This document shows positions 32,534-42,500 of a stretch of DNA of 64,000 nt, piece by piece. Below the pieces are notes generated by a model that did not search any database, was not told the origin of the DNA, and was given only the letters and a program-made list of their open reading frames with translations. Positions within the stretch are counted from its first letter, which is position 1, and each line of letters opens with the position of its first letter. The stretch covers positions 186,001-250,000 of the forward strand of contig NZ_LLZN01000045.1 in the NCBI RefSeq assembly GCF_001509795.1. The letters run 5' to 3'. The position numbers and the translations under genes were made by a program. Source of the stretch: Streptomyces sp. NRRL WC-3605. GTDB taxonomy: Bacteria > Actinomycetota > Actinomycetes > Streptomycetales > Streptomycetaceae.

Positions 32534-34840
32534 TCACGCCTGCGCGGCACCCACCCGCGCCGGTTCCAGCCGCACCACGATCGACTTGAACGTCGGCTGG
32601 TTGCTGTGGTCGGCCACGCTGTCCAGCGGCACCAGCAGATTCGTCTCCGGGTAGTACGCGGCGGCGCAGCCCCGGGCCGTCGGGTACGGGACGACGCGGA
32701 AGTCCTCGGCACGCCGCTCGACGTCGTCGGACCAGACGCTCACCAGGTCGACGCGCTGGCCGTCGCTGAGGCCCAGGCCGCGCACGTCGTCCGGGTTGAC
32801 GAGGACGACGCGGCGGCTGCCGTGGATGCCCCGGTACCGGTCGTTGGACGTGTAGGGCACGGTGTTCCACTGGTCGTGCGAGCGCAGGGTCTGCAGCAGC
32901 AGATGCCCCTCGGGCACGCGCGGCGCCTCGGCGCTGTTGCGGGTGAACAGCGCCCGGCCGGTGCCGGTGGAGTAGACGCCCTCGTTGACCGGGTTCATCA
33001 GCTGGATGCCGCCGGGGCGGGCCACCCGCCGGTTGTAGTCCTCGAAACCGGGCACGATGCGCGCGATGTGGTCCCGGATCACGCCGTAGTCCGCCTCGAA
33101 CCGGTCCCAGGCGATGTCGGGCTTGTCGCCGAGGGTGCGGCGGGCCAGCCGGCACAGGATGGCGATGTCGCTGAGCAGCAGCGAGGACGCGGGCCGCAGC
33201 CGTCCCCGTGAGGTGTGCACCTCGCTCATCGAGTTCTCCACGGTCACGAACTGCTCGCCGGTCGCCTGCACGTCCCGTTCGGTGCGGCCGAGGGCGGGCA
33301 GGATGAGCGCGGTGTCGCCGCAGACCGTGTGGGACCGGTTGAGCTTGGTCGAGATGTGCGCGGTCAGCCGGCAGCGGCGTACGGCCTCCTCGGTGACCGT
33401 GCTGTCGGGGGTGGCGCGCACGAAGTTGCCGGCCAGGCCGAGGAAGAACTTCACCTTGCCCTCGCGCATCGCCCGGATCGCGTTGACCGAGTCGTAGCCG
33501 TGGGCGCGCGGCGGGTCGAAGCCGAACTCCTCCTTGAGCGAGTCGAGGAAGGAGTCCGGCATCTGCTCCCAGATGCCCATGGTGCGGTCGCCCTGCACGT
33601 TGCTGTGCCCGCGCACCGGGCAGGCGCCGGTGCCGGCCCGGCCGACGTTGCCGCGCAGCAGCAGGAAGTTGACGATCTCGCGGATCGTGGGCACGGCGTG
33701 CTTGTGCTGGGTGAGACCCATCGCCCAGCACACGACGACGCGCTCGCTGCGCAGCACCTCGTCGCGGACCTGCTCGATCTCCTCGCGGGTCAGTCCGGTG
33801 GCGGCGAGGACGTCGTCCCACTCGACGCCGCGCACGTGCCGGGCGAACTCCTCGAAGCCGGTGGTGTCGGCGTCGATGAAGCCGTGGTCGAGCACCTCGC
33901 CGGGCCGGGCGTCCTCGGCCTCCAGGAGCAGCCGGTTGACGGCCTGGAAGAGGGCGAGGTCACCGCCGTTGCGGATGCGCAGGAAGCGGTCGGCGATCTG
34001 CGTTCCGGGGCCGATGACGCCACGGGGCTTCTGCGGGTTCTTGAACCGCAGCAGCCCGGCCTCGGGGAGCGGGTTGACGGCGATGATGCGGGCGCCGTTG
34101 CGCTTGGCCTCTTCGAGCGCGGACAGCTGGCGCGGATGGTTGGAGCCCGGGTTCTGGCCCACCAGGAAGATCAGGTCGGCGTGGTGCAGGTCGTGGAGGC
34201 TGACGGTGCCCTTGCCGGTGCCCAGGGTCTCGTGCAGGGCGTATCCGCTGGACTCGTGGCAGAGGTTGCTGCAGTCGGGCAGGTTGTTGGTGCCCAGGGC
34301 GCGGGCGAACAGCTGCAGGACGAACGCCGCCTCGTTGCTCGCCCGGCCCGAGGTGTAGAACACGGCCTCGTCGGGGGTGTCGAGCGAGGTCAGCTCCTCG
34401 ACCATCAGCCCGATGGCGTCGTTCCAGCTGATCGGCTCGTAGTGGTCCGAGCCCGGCCGCTTGACCATCGGCTCGGTCAGCCGGCCCTGCTGGTTCAGCC
34501 AGGCGTCGGAGCGGCCGGCGAGGTCGGACACGGAGTGCTCCCGGAAGAAGTCCGCGCCGATCCGCCGGGTGGTCGCCTCGTCGTTGATGTGCTTGGCGCC
34601 GTTCTCGCAGTACTCGTTGCGATGCCGGTGGCCCGGGGCCGGGTCCGCCCAGGCGCAGCCGGGGCAGTCGATGCCGTCGACCTGGTTCATGGTCAGCAGG
34701 GTCGTGCCGGTGCGCCGGGCCGACGTCTCCTCCAGGGAGTACTCCAGGGCGTGGGCCACCGCGGGGACGCCCGCGGCCCATTTCTTGGGCGGAGTGACGG
34801 TCAGGTCCTCGTCCGGCTCGTCGCCGGGCGCCTTCTTCAT
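32534..34840 (-). CDS. FdhF/YdeP-family molybdopterin oxidoreductase
   Basis: 768 residues. Belongs to the bis-MGD oxidoreductases of the FdhF/YdeP type: YTSGRASNEAAFVLQLFARALGTNNLPDCSNLCHESSGYAL, LIFLVGQNPGSNHPRQLSALEEAKRNGARIIAVNPLPE, NFLLLRGNVGRAGTGACPVRGHSNVQGDRTMGI, and a molydopterin dinucleotide-binding C-domain with NPDDVRGLGLSDGQRVDLVS. N-terminal CPGCAWADP and CENG may hold an Fe-S centre. No selenocysteine, no electron-transfer subunit and no signal peptide, so a soluble single-subunit enzyme; YdeP is linked to acid tolerance in E. coli. The substrate is unknown. 36 nt after the SRPBCC gene on the same strand. Confidence 0.9.
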   Translation of the reverse strand: MKKAPGDEPDEDLTVTPPKKWAAGVPAVAHALEYSLEETSARRTGTTLLTMNQVDGIDCPGCAWADPAPGHRHRNEYCENGAKHINDEATTRRIGADFFREHSVSDLAGRSDAWLNQQGRLTEPMVKRPGSDHYEPISWNDAIGLMVEELTSLDTPDEAVFYTSGRASNEAAFVLQLFARALGTNNLPDCSNLCHESSGYALHETLGTGKGTVSLHDLHHADLIFLVGQNPGSNHPRQLSALEEAKRNGARIIAVNPLPEAGLLRFKNPQKPRGVIGPGTQIADRFLRIRNGGDLALFQAVNRLLLEAEDARPGEVLDHGFIDADTTGFEEFARHVRGVEWDDVLAATGLTREEIEQVRDEVLRSERVVVCWAMGLTQHKHAVPTIREIVNFLLLRGNVGRAGTGACPVRGHSNVQGDRTMGIWEQMPDSFLDSLKEEFGFDPPRAHGYDSVNAIRAMREGKVKFFLGLAGNFVRATPDSTVTEEAVRRCRLTAHISTKLNRSHTVCGDTALILPALGRTERDVQATGEQFVTVENSMSEVHTSRGRLRPASSLLLSDIAILCRLARRTLGDKPDIAWDRFEADYGVIRDHIARIVPGFEDYNRRVARPGGIQLMNPVNEGVYSTGTGRALFTRNSAEAPRVPEGHLLLQTLRSHDQWNTVPYTSNDRYRGIHGSRRVVLVNPDDVRGLGLSDGQRVDLVSVWSDDVERRAEDFRVVPYPTARGCAAAYYPETNLLVPLDSVADHSNQPTFKSIVVRLEPARVGAAQA

Positions 34841-34876
34841 CGCGCGTCGCCTCTCAGTCGTACGGTTTCCGGGGCC

Positions 34877-35395
34877 TCAGCCGTGAGGCCAGCAGGGCAC
34901 TCCGCTGACGTTCCGCTCGGACTCGACGCGCCGCAGGCGGCCGCCGCGGATGGTGCCCCGCCAGGCCCCGCTCTCCTGCCCCAGCCCCTCGATGTACTCC
35001 TTGAAGTGCCGCAGCTCGGCGGCCACGACGCGGCCGGCGACCTGGGAGACGCCGGGGACCAGCCCGGCGGGGCCGTTCAGCCCGATCTCCATGCGCACGG
35101 TGAGGGCCGTACCGCCGTCCGGGGTGGACGTGAACGAGACGCGGCCCCGGTGCCCGGGGCGCTCGTCGAGGCTGCGCCAGACGAGGTGCGAGTCGGGTTC
35201 CTGCTCGACGATCTCGGCCTGGAAGGTCCCGCGCAGGGGGCCGGCGGCGAGCGTCCAGGAGGTCAGCGAGGGCTTGATCTGGTCCACCTCGCGCACCGTG
35301 GTCATGAAGCGCGGGAAGTGCTGGAACTGGGTCCACTGGTTGTACGCGGTGCGCACGGGCACCGCGATCTCGATCGTCTGCTCGATACTGTGCAT
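34877..35395 (-). CDS. SRPBCC-family (polyketide cyclase/START-like) protein
   Basis: 172 residues. The opening MHSIEQTIEIAVPVRTAYNQWTQFQHFPRFMTTVREV and following DSHLVWRSLDERPGHRGRVSFTSTPDGGTALTVRME are characteristic of SRPBCC cyclase/dehydrase-like proteins, which bind hydrophobic ligands in a helix-grip fold. The ATG at 35395 gives the family start; the in-frame leader to 35506 is rejected. It lies directly upstream of the oxidoreductase gene and probably shares its transcript. Confidence 0.85.
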   Translation of the reverse strand: MHSIEQTIEIAVPVRTAYNQWTQFQHFPRFMTTVREVDQIKPSLTSWTLAAGPLRGTFQAEIVEQEPDSHLVWRSLDERPGHRGRVSFTSTPDGGTALTVRMEIGLNGPAGLVPGVSQVAGRVVAAELRHFKEYIEGLGQESGAWRGTIRGGRLRRVESERNVSGVPCWPHG

Positions 35396-35517
35396 GGCCC
35401 ACCCATCGTCAGGCGCCTCGCCGTGTCCTGCCACACGGGAGCGGCCCATCGGCCGAGGGGGCGCCGGATGAGCCGTTCCGTACGGGCCCCCGACTACCCC
35501 GCACACGGCGGGCCTAA

Positions 35518-35558
35518 CTAGTGCCGTGACCGGGAAGGTTTGCCGGTCACAGCACTAG
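35518..35558 (-). terminator. Hairpin terminator carrying a repeated 16-mer
   Basis: CTAGTGCCGTGACCGG (35518-35533) pairs with CCGGTCACAGCACTAG (35543-35558), 15 of 16 bases, 9-nt loop. The stop codon of the radical SAM gene (minus) lies inside the right arm. The right arm recurs exactly at 42573-42588. Confidence 0.75.
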
Positions 35559-36730
35559 AAGGCGTAGCGCACGCGCAGCCAGGGGGTGTGCCGGTCGATC
35601 AGGGCGCGCAGCGCGGCCACGGACTCGCCCTTGACCCCGGTGCGGTAGCGGACGTTGCGGGCGCCGTTCTGCGACCGCTTGGCCTGCTGGATCTCCGGCC
35701 GCCACAGGACGTCCTCGGCGCGGGGGTGCCAGCCGAGGTTGACCTCGTGCAGCTCCTCGTTGTGCGTCAGCATGATCACCTCGGCGGCGGCCTGCTCCTT
35801 GACCCGGGCGGGCAGCACGTCGTCGAGGTGAAGCAGCAGGTCGGCCCAGGCGTCCACCCAGCCGGGCCGTACGACGACGGGTGAGAGGTTGAAGTGCACC
35901 TCGTAGCCGGCGTCGAGGAAGTCCGCCGCGGCGGCGATGCGGTCGGCGACCGGTGAGGTGCGCACGTCGAGGAGCCGGGAGTCGTCCGGCGGCATCACCG
36001 AGAAGCGGACGCGGGTACGGCCGCGGGGGTCGAGGTCCAGCAGATCGGGGTTGACGAACTTGGTGGCGAACGACGCCTTGGCGGTGGGCCACTGCCGGAA
36101 GGCGTGCACCAGGTCGGCGGTGTTGTCGCAGATCAGGGCGTCCACCGAGCAGTCGCCGTTCTCGCCGATGTCGTACACCCAGGCCTCGGCGTCGCACTGG
36201 TTCGGCTCGGGCTTGGGTCCCTGCCGGGCGACGTGCCGGGCCAGGTGGGCGATGATGCGGTCGATGTTGGTGAAGACGGTGACGGGGTTGGCGTAGCCCT
36301 TGCGGCGGGGCACGTAGCAGTAGGCGCAGGCCATCGCGCAGCCGTTGGAGGGGCCGGGGGCGATCCAGTCCGCCGACCGGCCGTTGGGCCGGGTGGTGAG
36401 GGTCTTCTTCTCGCCGAGCACGAGCGTCTCGCCCTTGACCCGCACCCAGCGGTCGATGTTGCCCTCGTTGCCGTGCAGGCCCGGGATGCGCCAGTGCGAG
36501 GCGACCGGGACGACCTCGGCGTCGGGGAACCGGGCGATGATCTGCCGCCCGCGCGGGGAGGCCGCGGCGGCCGGCTCGGCGTAGATCTCCCGGACGGGCA
36601 GCAGGCGGCGGGCCCCGGCGGAGGTCCGGAAGGCGGAGTGCCGCTCGGCCGGGGCGGGTGCGGGTCCGAGCGCGTCCAGTCCGAACAGGGTGCCGGAGTC
36701 GTCGTCCGGGAGGCCGGAGGCGTGGTGCAT
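35555..36730 (-). CDS. Spore photoproduct lyase-like radical SAM protein
   Basis: 391 residues. Radical SAM cluster motif C-x3-C-x2-C in GPSNGCAMACAYCYVPRRKGY. Conserved neighbours VFTNIDRI, YDIGENGDCSVDA, FATKFVN, RVRFSVMP and LTHNEELHEVNLGWHP are typical of the COG1533/SplB-like family found in streptomycetes. SplB repairs spore photoproduct in DNA. Whether this member repairs UV damage in Streptomyces spores is not proven. The ATG at 36730 (MHHASGLPDDD) is preferred to the longer frame, whose extra 31 residues are Arg/Ala noise. The gene ends inside a hairpin. Confidence 0.85.
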   Translation of the reverse strand: MHHASGLPDDDSGTLFGLDALGPAPAPAERHSAFRTSAGARRLLPVREIYAEPAAAASPRGRQIIARFPDAEVVPVASHWRIPGLHGNEGNIDRWVRVKGETLVLGEKKTLTTRPNGRSADWIAPGPSNGCAMACAYCYVPRRKGYANPVTVFTNIDRIIAHLARHVARQGPKPEPNQCDAEAWVYDIGENGDCSVDALICDNTADLVHAFRQWPTAKASFATKFVNPDLLDLDPRGRTRVRFSVMPPDDSRLLDVRTSPVADRIAAAADFLDAGYEVHFNLSPVVVRPGWVDAWADLLLHLDDVLPARVKEQAAAEVIMLTHNEELHEVNLGWHPRAEDVLWRPEIQQAKRSQNGARNVRYRTGVKGESVAALRALIDRHTPWLRVRYAF

Positions 36731-36934
36731 GGGTGCTTCCGTTCGCTCGCCGTGGGGGGGGCGGCCACCGAGGGCGCCGGGCTCGGCCCTGGCGCGGGCC
36801 ACGGATGCAACTGTACGGGCCATCTACCGGCCACGCCGGGTGGCGCACGGTCGCCGTGCGTGAGCGCGCCGGGCCGGGGCATACGCGGGAAGCCACCCCT
36901 ACCGGCTCATCCACTACTCACGAGGAGGCACCAC

Positions 36935-37111
36935 GTGCTGGCCATCATCGCGGCGGTCCTGTTCTTCATCTCCTTCCTGATCAACGCGGCGGACATCGCC
37001 ACCAACGACGTCTTCACGTCGGTCAACTTCATGCTGATCGGCCTCATGCTGCTCGCCCTGCACGTGGCGGGCATAGGCAGCGGCTGGGCGGCGCGCGGCC
37101 GCCGGCGCTGA
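36935..37111 (+). CDS. Small two-helix membrane protein
   Basis: 58 residues from the GTG at 36935: VLAIIAAVLFFISFLINAADI, polar turn ATNDVFTSVN, FMLIGLMLLALHVAGIG, basic end RGRRR. GAGGAGG stands 6 nt before the start, one of the best RBSs in the window. It stands alone, convergent with the PAS-GAF-PP2C gene. Function unknown. Confidence 0.75.
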   Translation: MLAIIAAVLFFISFLINAADIATNDVFTSVNFMLIGLMLLALHVAGIGSGWAARGRRR

Positions 37112-37138
37112 CCTCCGGCGGGAGTTCCGCGGGCGCCG

Positions 37139-39211
37139 TCACAGGGTCTGCTCGGCCCAGATCGTCTTGCCCGGCGCGACCAGCCGGGTCCCCCACGCCT
37201 GCGCCAGCTGGGCGACGATGAACAGGCCGCGCCCGCCCTCGTCGACGGTGCCGGCGTGGCGCAGGTGCGGGGCGGCCGTGTCGGCGTCCCGCACCTCGCA
37301 GGTGAGGGTGCGGCCGCGGATCAGGCGCAGTTCGATGGGCGGGCGCCCGTACCGCAGGGCGTTGGTCACGAGCTCGCTGGCGATGAGCTGCGTGTTGTAG
37401 GCGGTCTCCTCGTCCACGTGCCACGCGGTGAGCTGCTCGCGCGTGCGGCGCCGGACGGCGGACACGGCCGTCGGGTCGGGGTCGAGCGGCCAGACGGCGC
37501 ACTGGTCGGGCGGGAAGGCCCGGGTCCGCGCGACGATCACCGCGGCGTCCCGGACGCCCAGGCCGGCCGGGAGCGCGTAGACGAGGTCGTCGCACAGGTC
37601 CTGCAGCGGGCGGTCGCCGTAGCGGGACACCGAGGCCAGCGGGCCGGGGCGTTCGGCGAGGTACGCGGTGAGCAGCGGGTCGCTGGTGAACACCAGGACG
37701 CTGCCGGGCGGTACGTCGACGTCCACGGCAGCGAACGGGGCGTCCTCCGCGCTCGCCAGGCTCGGCCCGGCAGGGGTGCCCAGCAGCGAGACGGTGCCCT
37801 CCGGCCCTACGACGAGCGGTGCCAGGTGGCCCGCGGCCGCCGCCGTACAGCTTCCGGTCAGCGGGTCGTGCACCGCGTACACGCAGTCGGCGGTCAGCTT
37901 CTCCTTGCGCAGGGGGTCGCCGAGCGGCAGCCGTCCCCGCTCGGCGGCGAGCCGGGAGGCGGTGTCGTGGAGCCGGGCGAGCAGTTCGTCCGGGGTGAGG
38001 TCGAACGCCGAGAGGGAGCGGATGGCGGTGCGCAGCTGACCCATGGTCGCGGCCGCCTCCAGGCCGCTCCCCGAGACCTTGCCCACGACGATGGCGGTGC
38101 GGGCGCTCGACAGGGCGGTCGTGTCGTACCAGGCGCCCGGATCGGCTCCGGTGAGGGAGAGGTAGGCGGTCTCCAGCCATGCCTGGGCCTCGGGCCTGCG
38201 GGGCAGCAGCTGCCGCTGGACCGTGGCGGCGATCGTGTGCTCGCGTGTGTAGCGCCGCGCGTTGTCGAGGCACAGCGCGGTGTGCGTGCCCACCTCCATG
38301 GCCGTGGCCCGGTCCTCCTCGTCGAAGACGGGCGAGTGGCCGGCGCGGTAGAGGCTGACGAGTCCGAGGGCCGCGTCCCGCAGGGCCAGCGGGACGACGA
38401 GGAGCGAATGGCCCCGCGCGTCGGCGACGGCCCGCGCGAGGGCGGGGTCCGCGACGAGCCAGGGGGTGTCCGGTCCGAGCCGGACCATCCGGGGGTTCAG
38501 GTCGGCCAGGGCCTGCGTGAACGGCGTCGGGTCCGTGAGGCGCCGGACGCCGCCCACCTCGTGGGCCTGCCGCACCTCCCCGGCGACCGCGCTGCGGAAC
38601 GCGGTGCGCATCACGAGGGTGCCGACGGGGGCGCGGGCCAGGGGCGGGTCGTCGCCGCGGATGACGGCGTCCTCCACCTCGACGGTCACCAGGTCGGCGA
38701 AACCGGGCACCAGGATCGCGGCGAGTTCCTCGCCGATGACGACCGGGTCGAGGGTCCGGCCGACGCGTTCGCGCACCCGGTCGAGCATGCGGGTCCTGGC
38801 GTGGGCCCGTTCCCGCTCGGTGACGTCGACGGCGATGACGCCGACGCCGAGCACCTTTCCCTCGGGGCCCCGCAGCCGCAGTGCGTTGACCTCGAACGTG
38901 CGCTCCACGGGTGCCTCGTCGACCAGGGCTCGTACGACGTGGCGCAGCAGCGGCGTGCCGGTGTCGAGGACGTCCTTCAGGAGCGCCTCGACGTCGGCGT
39001 CGACGAGACGGTAGACGTCCCTGGCCCGTTGCCCCCGGATCTCGTCGAGGTCGATGTTGCGCATCCAGGGTGTGGCCGTGTTGACGCGGACCACGCGCAG
39101 GTCGGGGTCGACGAGGTGGAGCCCGATCGGGGACTGAGTGAACAGTGCCTCCAGCATCGAGGCCGCCGCCTCGTCGGCCTGACCGAGGGGATCGTTGCCC
39201 AAGGGTCCCAT
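37139..39211 (-). CDS. PAS-GAF-PP2C-HATPase signalling protein with degenerate phosphatase site
   Basis: 690 residues. PAS about 15-135 (FTQSPIGLHLVDPDLRVVRVN...VDVTERERA); GAF about 145-320 (HSLLVVPLALRDAALGLVSLYR...TALCLDNARRYTREHTIAATVQRQLLP); SpoIIE-like PP2C about 330-545; HATPase_c about 555-690 (LIASELVTNALRYG, DEGGRGLFIVAQLAQAWG). The PP2C core lacks its metal-binding aspartates: GGDWYD is replaced by GADPGAWYD, GDVxGHG by GKVSGSG, TDGL by TSDPLL, and the closing DD by RD. The HATPase boxes look intact. The ATG at 39211 follows GGAGGTGG. It may act as an anti-sigma/kinase switch without phosphatase activity (inference). Confidence 0.88.
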   Translation of the reverse strand: MGPLGNDPLGQADEAAASMLEALFTQSPIGLHLVDPDLRVVRVNTATPWMRNIDLDEIRGQRARDVYRLVDADVEALLKDVLDTGTPLLRHVVRALVDEAPVERTFEVNALRLRGPEGKVLGVGVIAVDVTERERAHARTRMLDRVRERVGRTLDPVVIGEELAAILVPGFADLVTVEVEDAVIRGDDPPLARAPVGTLVMRTAFRSAVAGEVRQAHEVGGVRRLTDPTPFTQALADLNPRMVRLGPDTPWLVADPALARAVADARGHSLLVVPLALRDAALGLVSLYRAGHSPVFDEEDRATAMEVGTHTALCLDNARRYTREHTIAATVQRQLLPRRPEAQAWLETAYLSLTGADPGAWYDTTALSSARTAIVVGKVSGSGLEAAATMGQLRTAIRSLSAFDLTPDELLARLHDTASRLAAERGRLPLGDPLRKEKLTADCVYAVHDPLTGSCTAAAAGHLAPLVVGPEGTVSLLGTPAGPSLASAEDAPFAAVDVDVPPGSVLVFTSDPLLTAYLAERPGPLASVSRYGDRPLQDLCDDLVYALPAGLGVRDAAVIVARTRAFPPDQCAVWPLDPDPTAVSAVRRRTREQLTAWHVDEETAYNTQLIASELVTNALRYGRPPIELRLIRGRTLTCEVRDADTAAPHLRHAGTVDEGGRGLFIVAQLAQAWGTRLVAPGKTIWAEQTL

Positions 39212-39515
39212 CCACCTCCGAGGTCCAGTCGCCGCGCGCGCTCGGGGGTACGCCCCGAACAACAGCGTGCGCCCTGGGCGGCTGCGCCGCACCCGCAGCC
39301 GCCGTACACCCCCGTCCTCCCCGTGTCACGGACATGACCGGCCGTCCAGCCCGCCGAACTTTTAACTCACTGATGACAAAGTATGGACGTGCACAACGAA
39401 AGTCCCCTACGGTATCGGCGCAACCGCACCGAGTAACGCCTCTGCGTGTCTCCCGCGCAGGGGGCAACTCGACCGGAGAGCGATCCGGCGGCCTCCGGTC
39501 CGTTCTGGAGGACCG
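39212..39515. promoter_or_regulatory. 304-bp divergent intergenic region
   Basis: No gene is supported. A distinctly A/T-rich patch (39357-39390, around TTTTAACTCACTGATGACAA) in otherwise GC-rich DNA is the likely seat of the divergent promoters for the signalling protein and the secreted PA14 protein. No clear -35/-10 pair could be fixed. Confidence 0.3.
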
Positions 39516-42500
39516 ATGCATCCACGGTTGTTCCGCCGTGCCCGAAGACGACTCACCCCCCTTCTCCTCGGCGCCTTCCTGGTCGGAGGCGTCCTGGCGG
39601 CGCCCCCGTCCACCGCCGCCCCCGCGGACATCCCGCCGCAGGAACCGGGCGTGACCCTGCGGGTGTTCGACACCCAGGTCCCGCTCAGCAGGCTGTGCAC
39701 CCTCAAACCCGGCCAGACACCCAACCACGACAAGCTGATGCCGACCGTGGACTGGTCCACGACCGGTGACTTCGGCGGCTTCGCCGACAACTTCTCGGCC
39801 GTGGTGTCCGGTTACCTCGTCATCCCGGACGACGGCTCGTACACCTTCCGGCTCACCAGCGACGACGGCTCACGGCTGACCGTCGACGACCGGACCGTCA
39901 TCGACCACGACGGTCTGCACGGGGCCGAGCCGAAGGACGGATCGGTCCATCTCACCGCCGGTTCACACCCGTTCCGCATCGACTACTTCGAGCGGGGCGG
40001 CGACCAGCGCCTCGCGCTGGAGTGGAAACCGCCGTCCGCGAGCGACTTCGGCATCGTGCCGACGGAGGCGCTCAGCACGGACGCCGGTGTGGTCCGGGTG
40101 ACCGCGCCCGGCCGCAAGGAGTGCGAGTCGGGAGCGGACAGCCCCGGCGACGGACTGCCCCTGACCGACGTACGGCCCGACCTCACCCTCACCGACCTGC
40201 GCCCCGACGGCTTCGAACCGCAGGTCACCGGCATGGACTGGCTGCCCGACGGACGCCTTGCCATCAGCACCTGGGGCGGCTCGGAGACCACCACGGGCGA
40301 GGTCTACCTGCTGGGCAACGTCACCGGGAAGACCAGCCGCGACAAGGTGACCGTCAAGAAGGTGGCGAGCGGGCTGCGCGAGCCCATGGGCATCAAGTAC
40401 GTCGACGGCTCGCTGTACGTCTCGCAGAAACACGAGCTGACCCGACTCGTCGACAACGACCGCGACTTCGTCACGGACGAGTACCGCACGGTCGCGACCT
40501 GGCCGTACGGGAAGAATTTCCACGAGTTCGCGTTCGGCCTGCTGTACCGCGACGGCTACTTCTACGTGAACCTGTCCGTCGCCATCGACTACGGCGGTGC
40601 GACGACCACTCCGCAGCCGGCGCCCGGCCGGGGCACCACGTACCGGATCCACCGGAAGACAGGGAAGATCCAGCCGATCGCGGGCGGTCTGCGCACCCCC
40701 AACGGCATCGGCTGGGGTCCCGGCGGTGACATCTTCACCACCGACAACCAGGGCGGCTGGCTGCCCGCGTCCAAGCTGGTCCACATCAAGCAGGACCGCT
40801 TCTTCAACCACTACACCGAGCCGTCCGGCCCCTTCGACGACCGGCCCGTCACCGAACCCGTGCTGTGGCTGCCGCAGAACGAGATCGCCAACTCCCCCAG
40901 CACACCGCTGTATCTGACCAAGGGCCGGTTCGCTGGGCAGATGCTCATCGGCGACGTCACCTACGGCGGGCTCCAGCGCGCCTACCTGGAGAAGGTGAAG
41001 GGCCAGTACCAGGGCGCCGTCTTCCGCTACACCCAGGGACTCGAAGCCGGCGTCAACCGCATCACGATGGGCCCCGACGGCGCCGTCTACGCGGGCGGGC
41101 TCGGCGCCGACGGCAACTGGGGGCAGGAGGGCAAGCTGAAGTTCGGCCTGCAGAAGCTCACCCCCAACGGCGGGAACACCTTCGACATCAAGGAGATGCG
41201 GGCCGTCCCCGGCGGCTTCGACCTGGAGTACACACAGCCGCTGTCGCAGGAGACCGTGGACAAGCTCGCCACCCGCTACCAGGCCGAGCAGTGGCGGTAC
41301 ACCCCGACGTCGGACTACGGCGGCCCGAAGATCGCCGAGGAGCGGCTCGCGGTCCGTTCGGCGACCCTCGCCAAGAACGGCCGGACCGTCCAGCTGCGCC
41401 TCGACGGACTGAAGCCCGGCCGTGTCGTGCACGTGCGCTCCCCGCAGCCGTTCGCCTCCGCGTCCGGCGAGAAGCTGTGGAGCACCGAGGCCTGGTACAC
41501 GCTCAACGCCCTGCCGGGCAAGCAGCCGGCGCCCGCCACGCTGTACGAGGCGGAGGAGGCGCGCCTGACCGGGACGGCCGGGGTCAACCGGGACCACGGC
41601 GGCTACTCGGGCAGCGGCTTCGTCGACCGGTACGGCACCGAGGGCAAGGCGGCGACCACGTTCGACGTCACCGTCCCCAAGGCCGGCGACTACGACGTCG
41701 GCCTGCGCTACTCCAACGGCCCCAACCCCTTCCAGGGCACCAAGTCCCTCTCCCTGTACGCCAACGGGAAGAAGCTGCGCCAGACGAGGCTTCCCTCGAC
41801 CGGTGACTGGGAGACCTGGTCGACCCGGACCGAACGGGTCACCCTGCGCAAGGGACACAACACCGTGGCCTACCGCTTCGACGCCGGTGACGACGGGCAC
41901 GTCAACCTGGACCTGATCACCGTCCGCCCGCACGGCGCGCGTGTCGTCCTCTTCGACGGCACGGCCGCGTCGCGGAGCCAGTGGCAGCACACCGACGGAC
42001 GCGTCCCCGAATGGCCCCTGGCCGAGGGGAAGTCGATGGAGGTGTGCTGCGGCGACCTGCGCACCAAGGACGCCTACCAGGACTTCACGCTGCACGTGGA
42101 GTTCCGGGTGCCGCTCCTGCCCGACGACGTCACGGGCCAGGACCGCGGCAACAGCGGCGTCTACCTCCAGGACCGCTACGAGCTGCAGATCCTCGACTCG
42201 TACGGCGACACGACGCTCGACACGAACGAGGCCGGCGCGATCTATCTGAAGAAGGCACCGGACGCCAACGCGGCCACCGCACCGGAGACCTGGCAGTCGT
42301 ACGACATCACCTTCCGTGCGGCCCGCTACGACGCCGAGGGCACCAAGACGGCCGACGCCCGCGTCACCGTCGTCTGGAACGGCAGGAAGGTCCACGACGA
42401 CGTCGCGATCGACGGCCCGACCGGAGGCGGCCGCCCGGAAGGCGCCTCGGCCGGCGCCGTCCGCCTCCAGGACCACGGCAACAAGGTCCGCTACCGCAAC

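Noticed and set aside
35518..35558. Inverted repeat considered as end of an insertion sequence
   Set aside because: No transposase and no target duplication; it sits at a gene end like a terminator.
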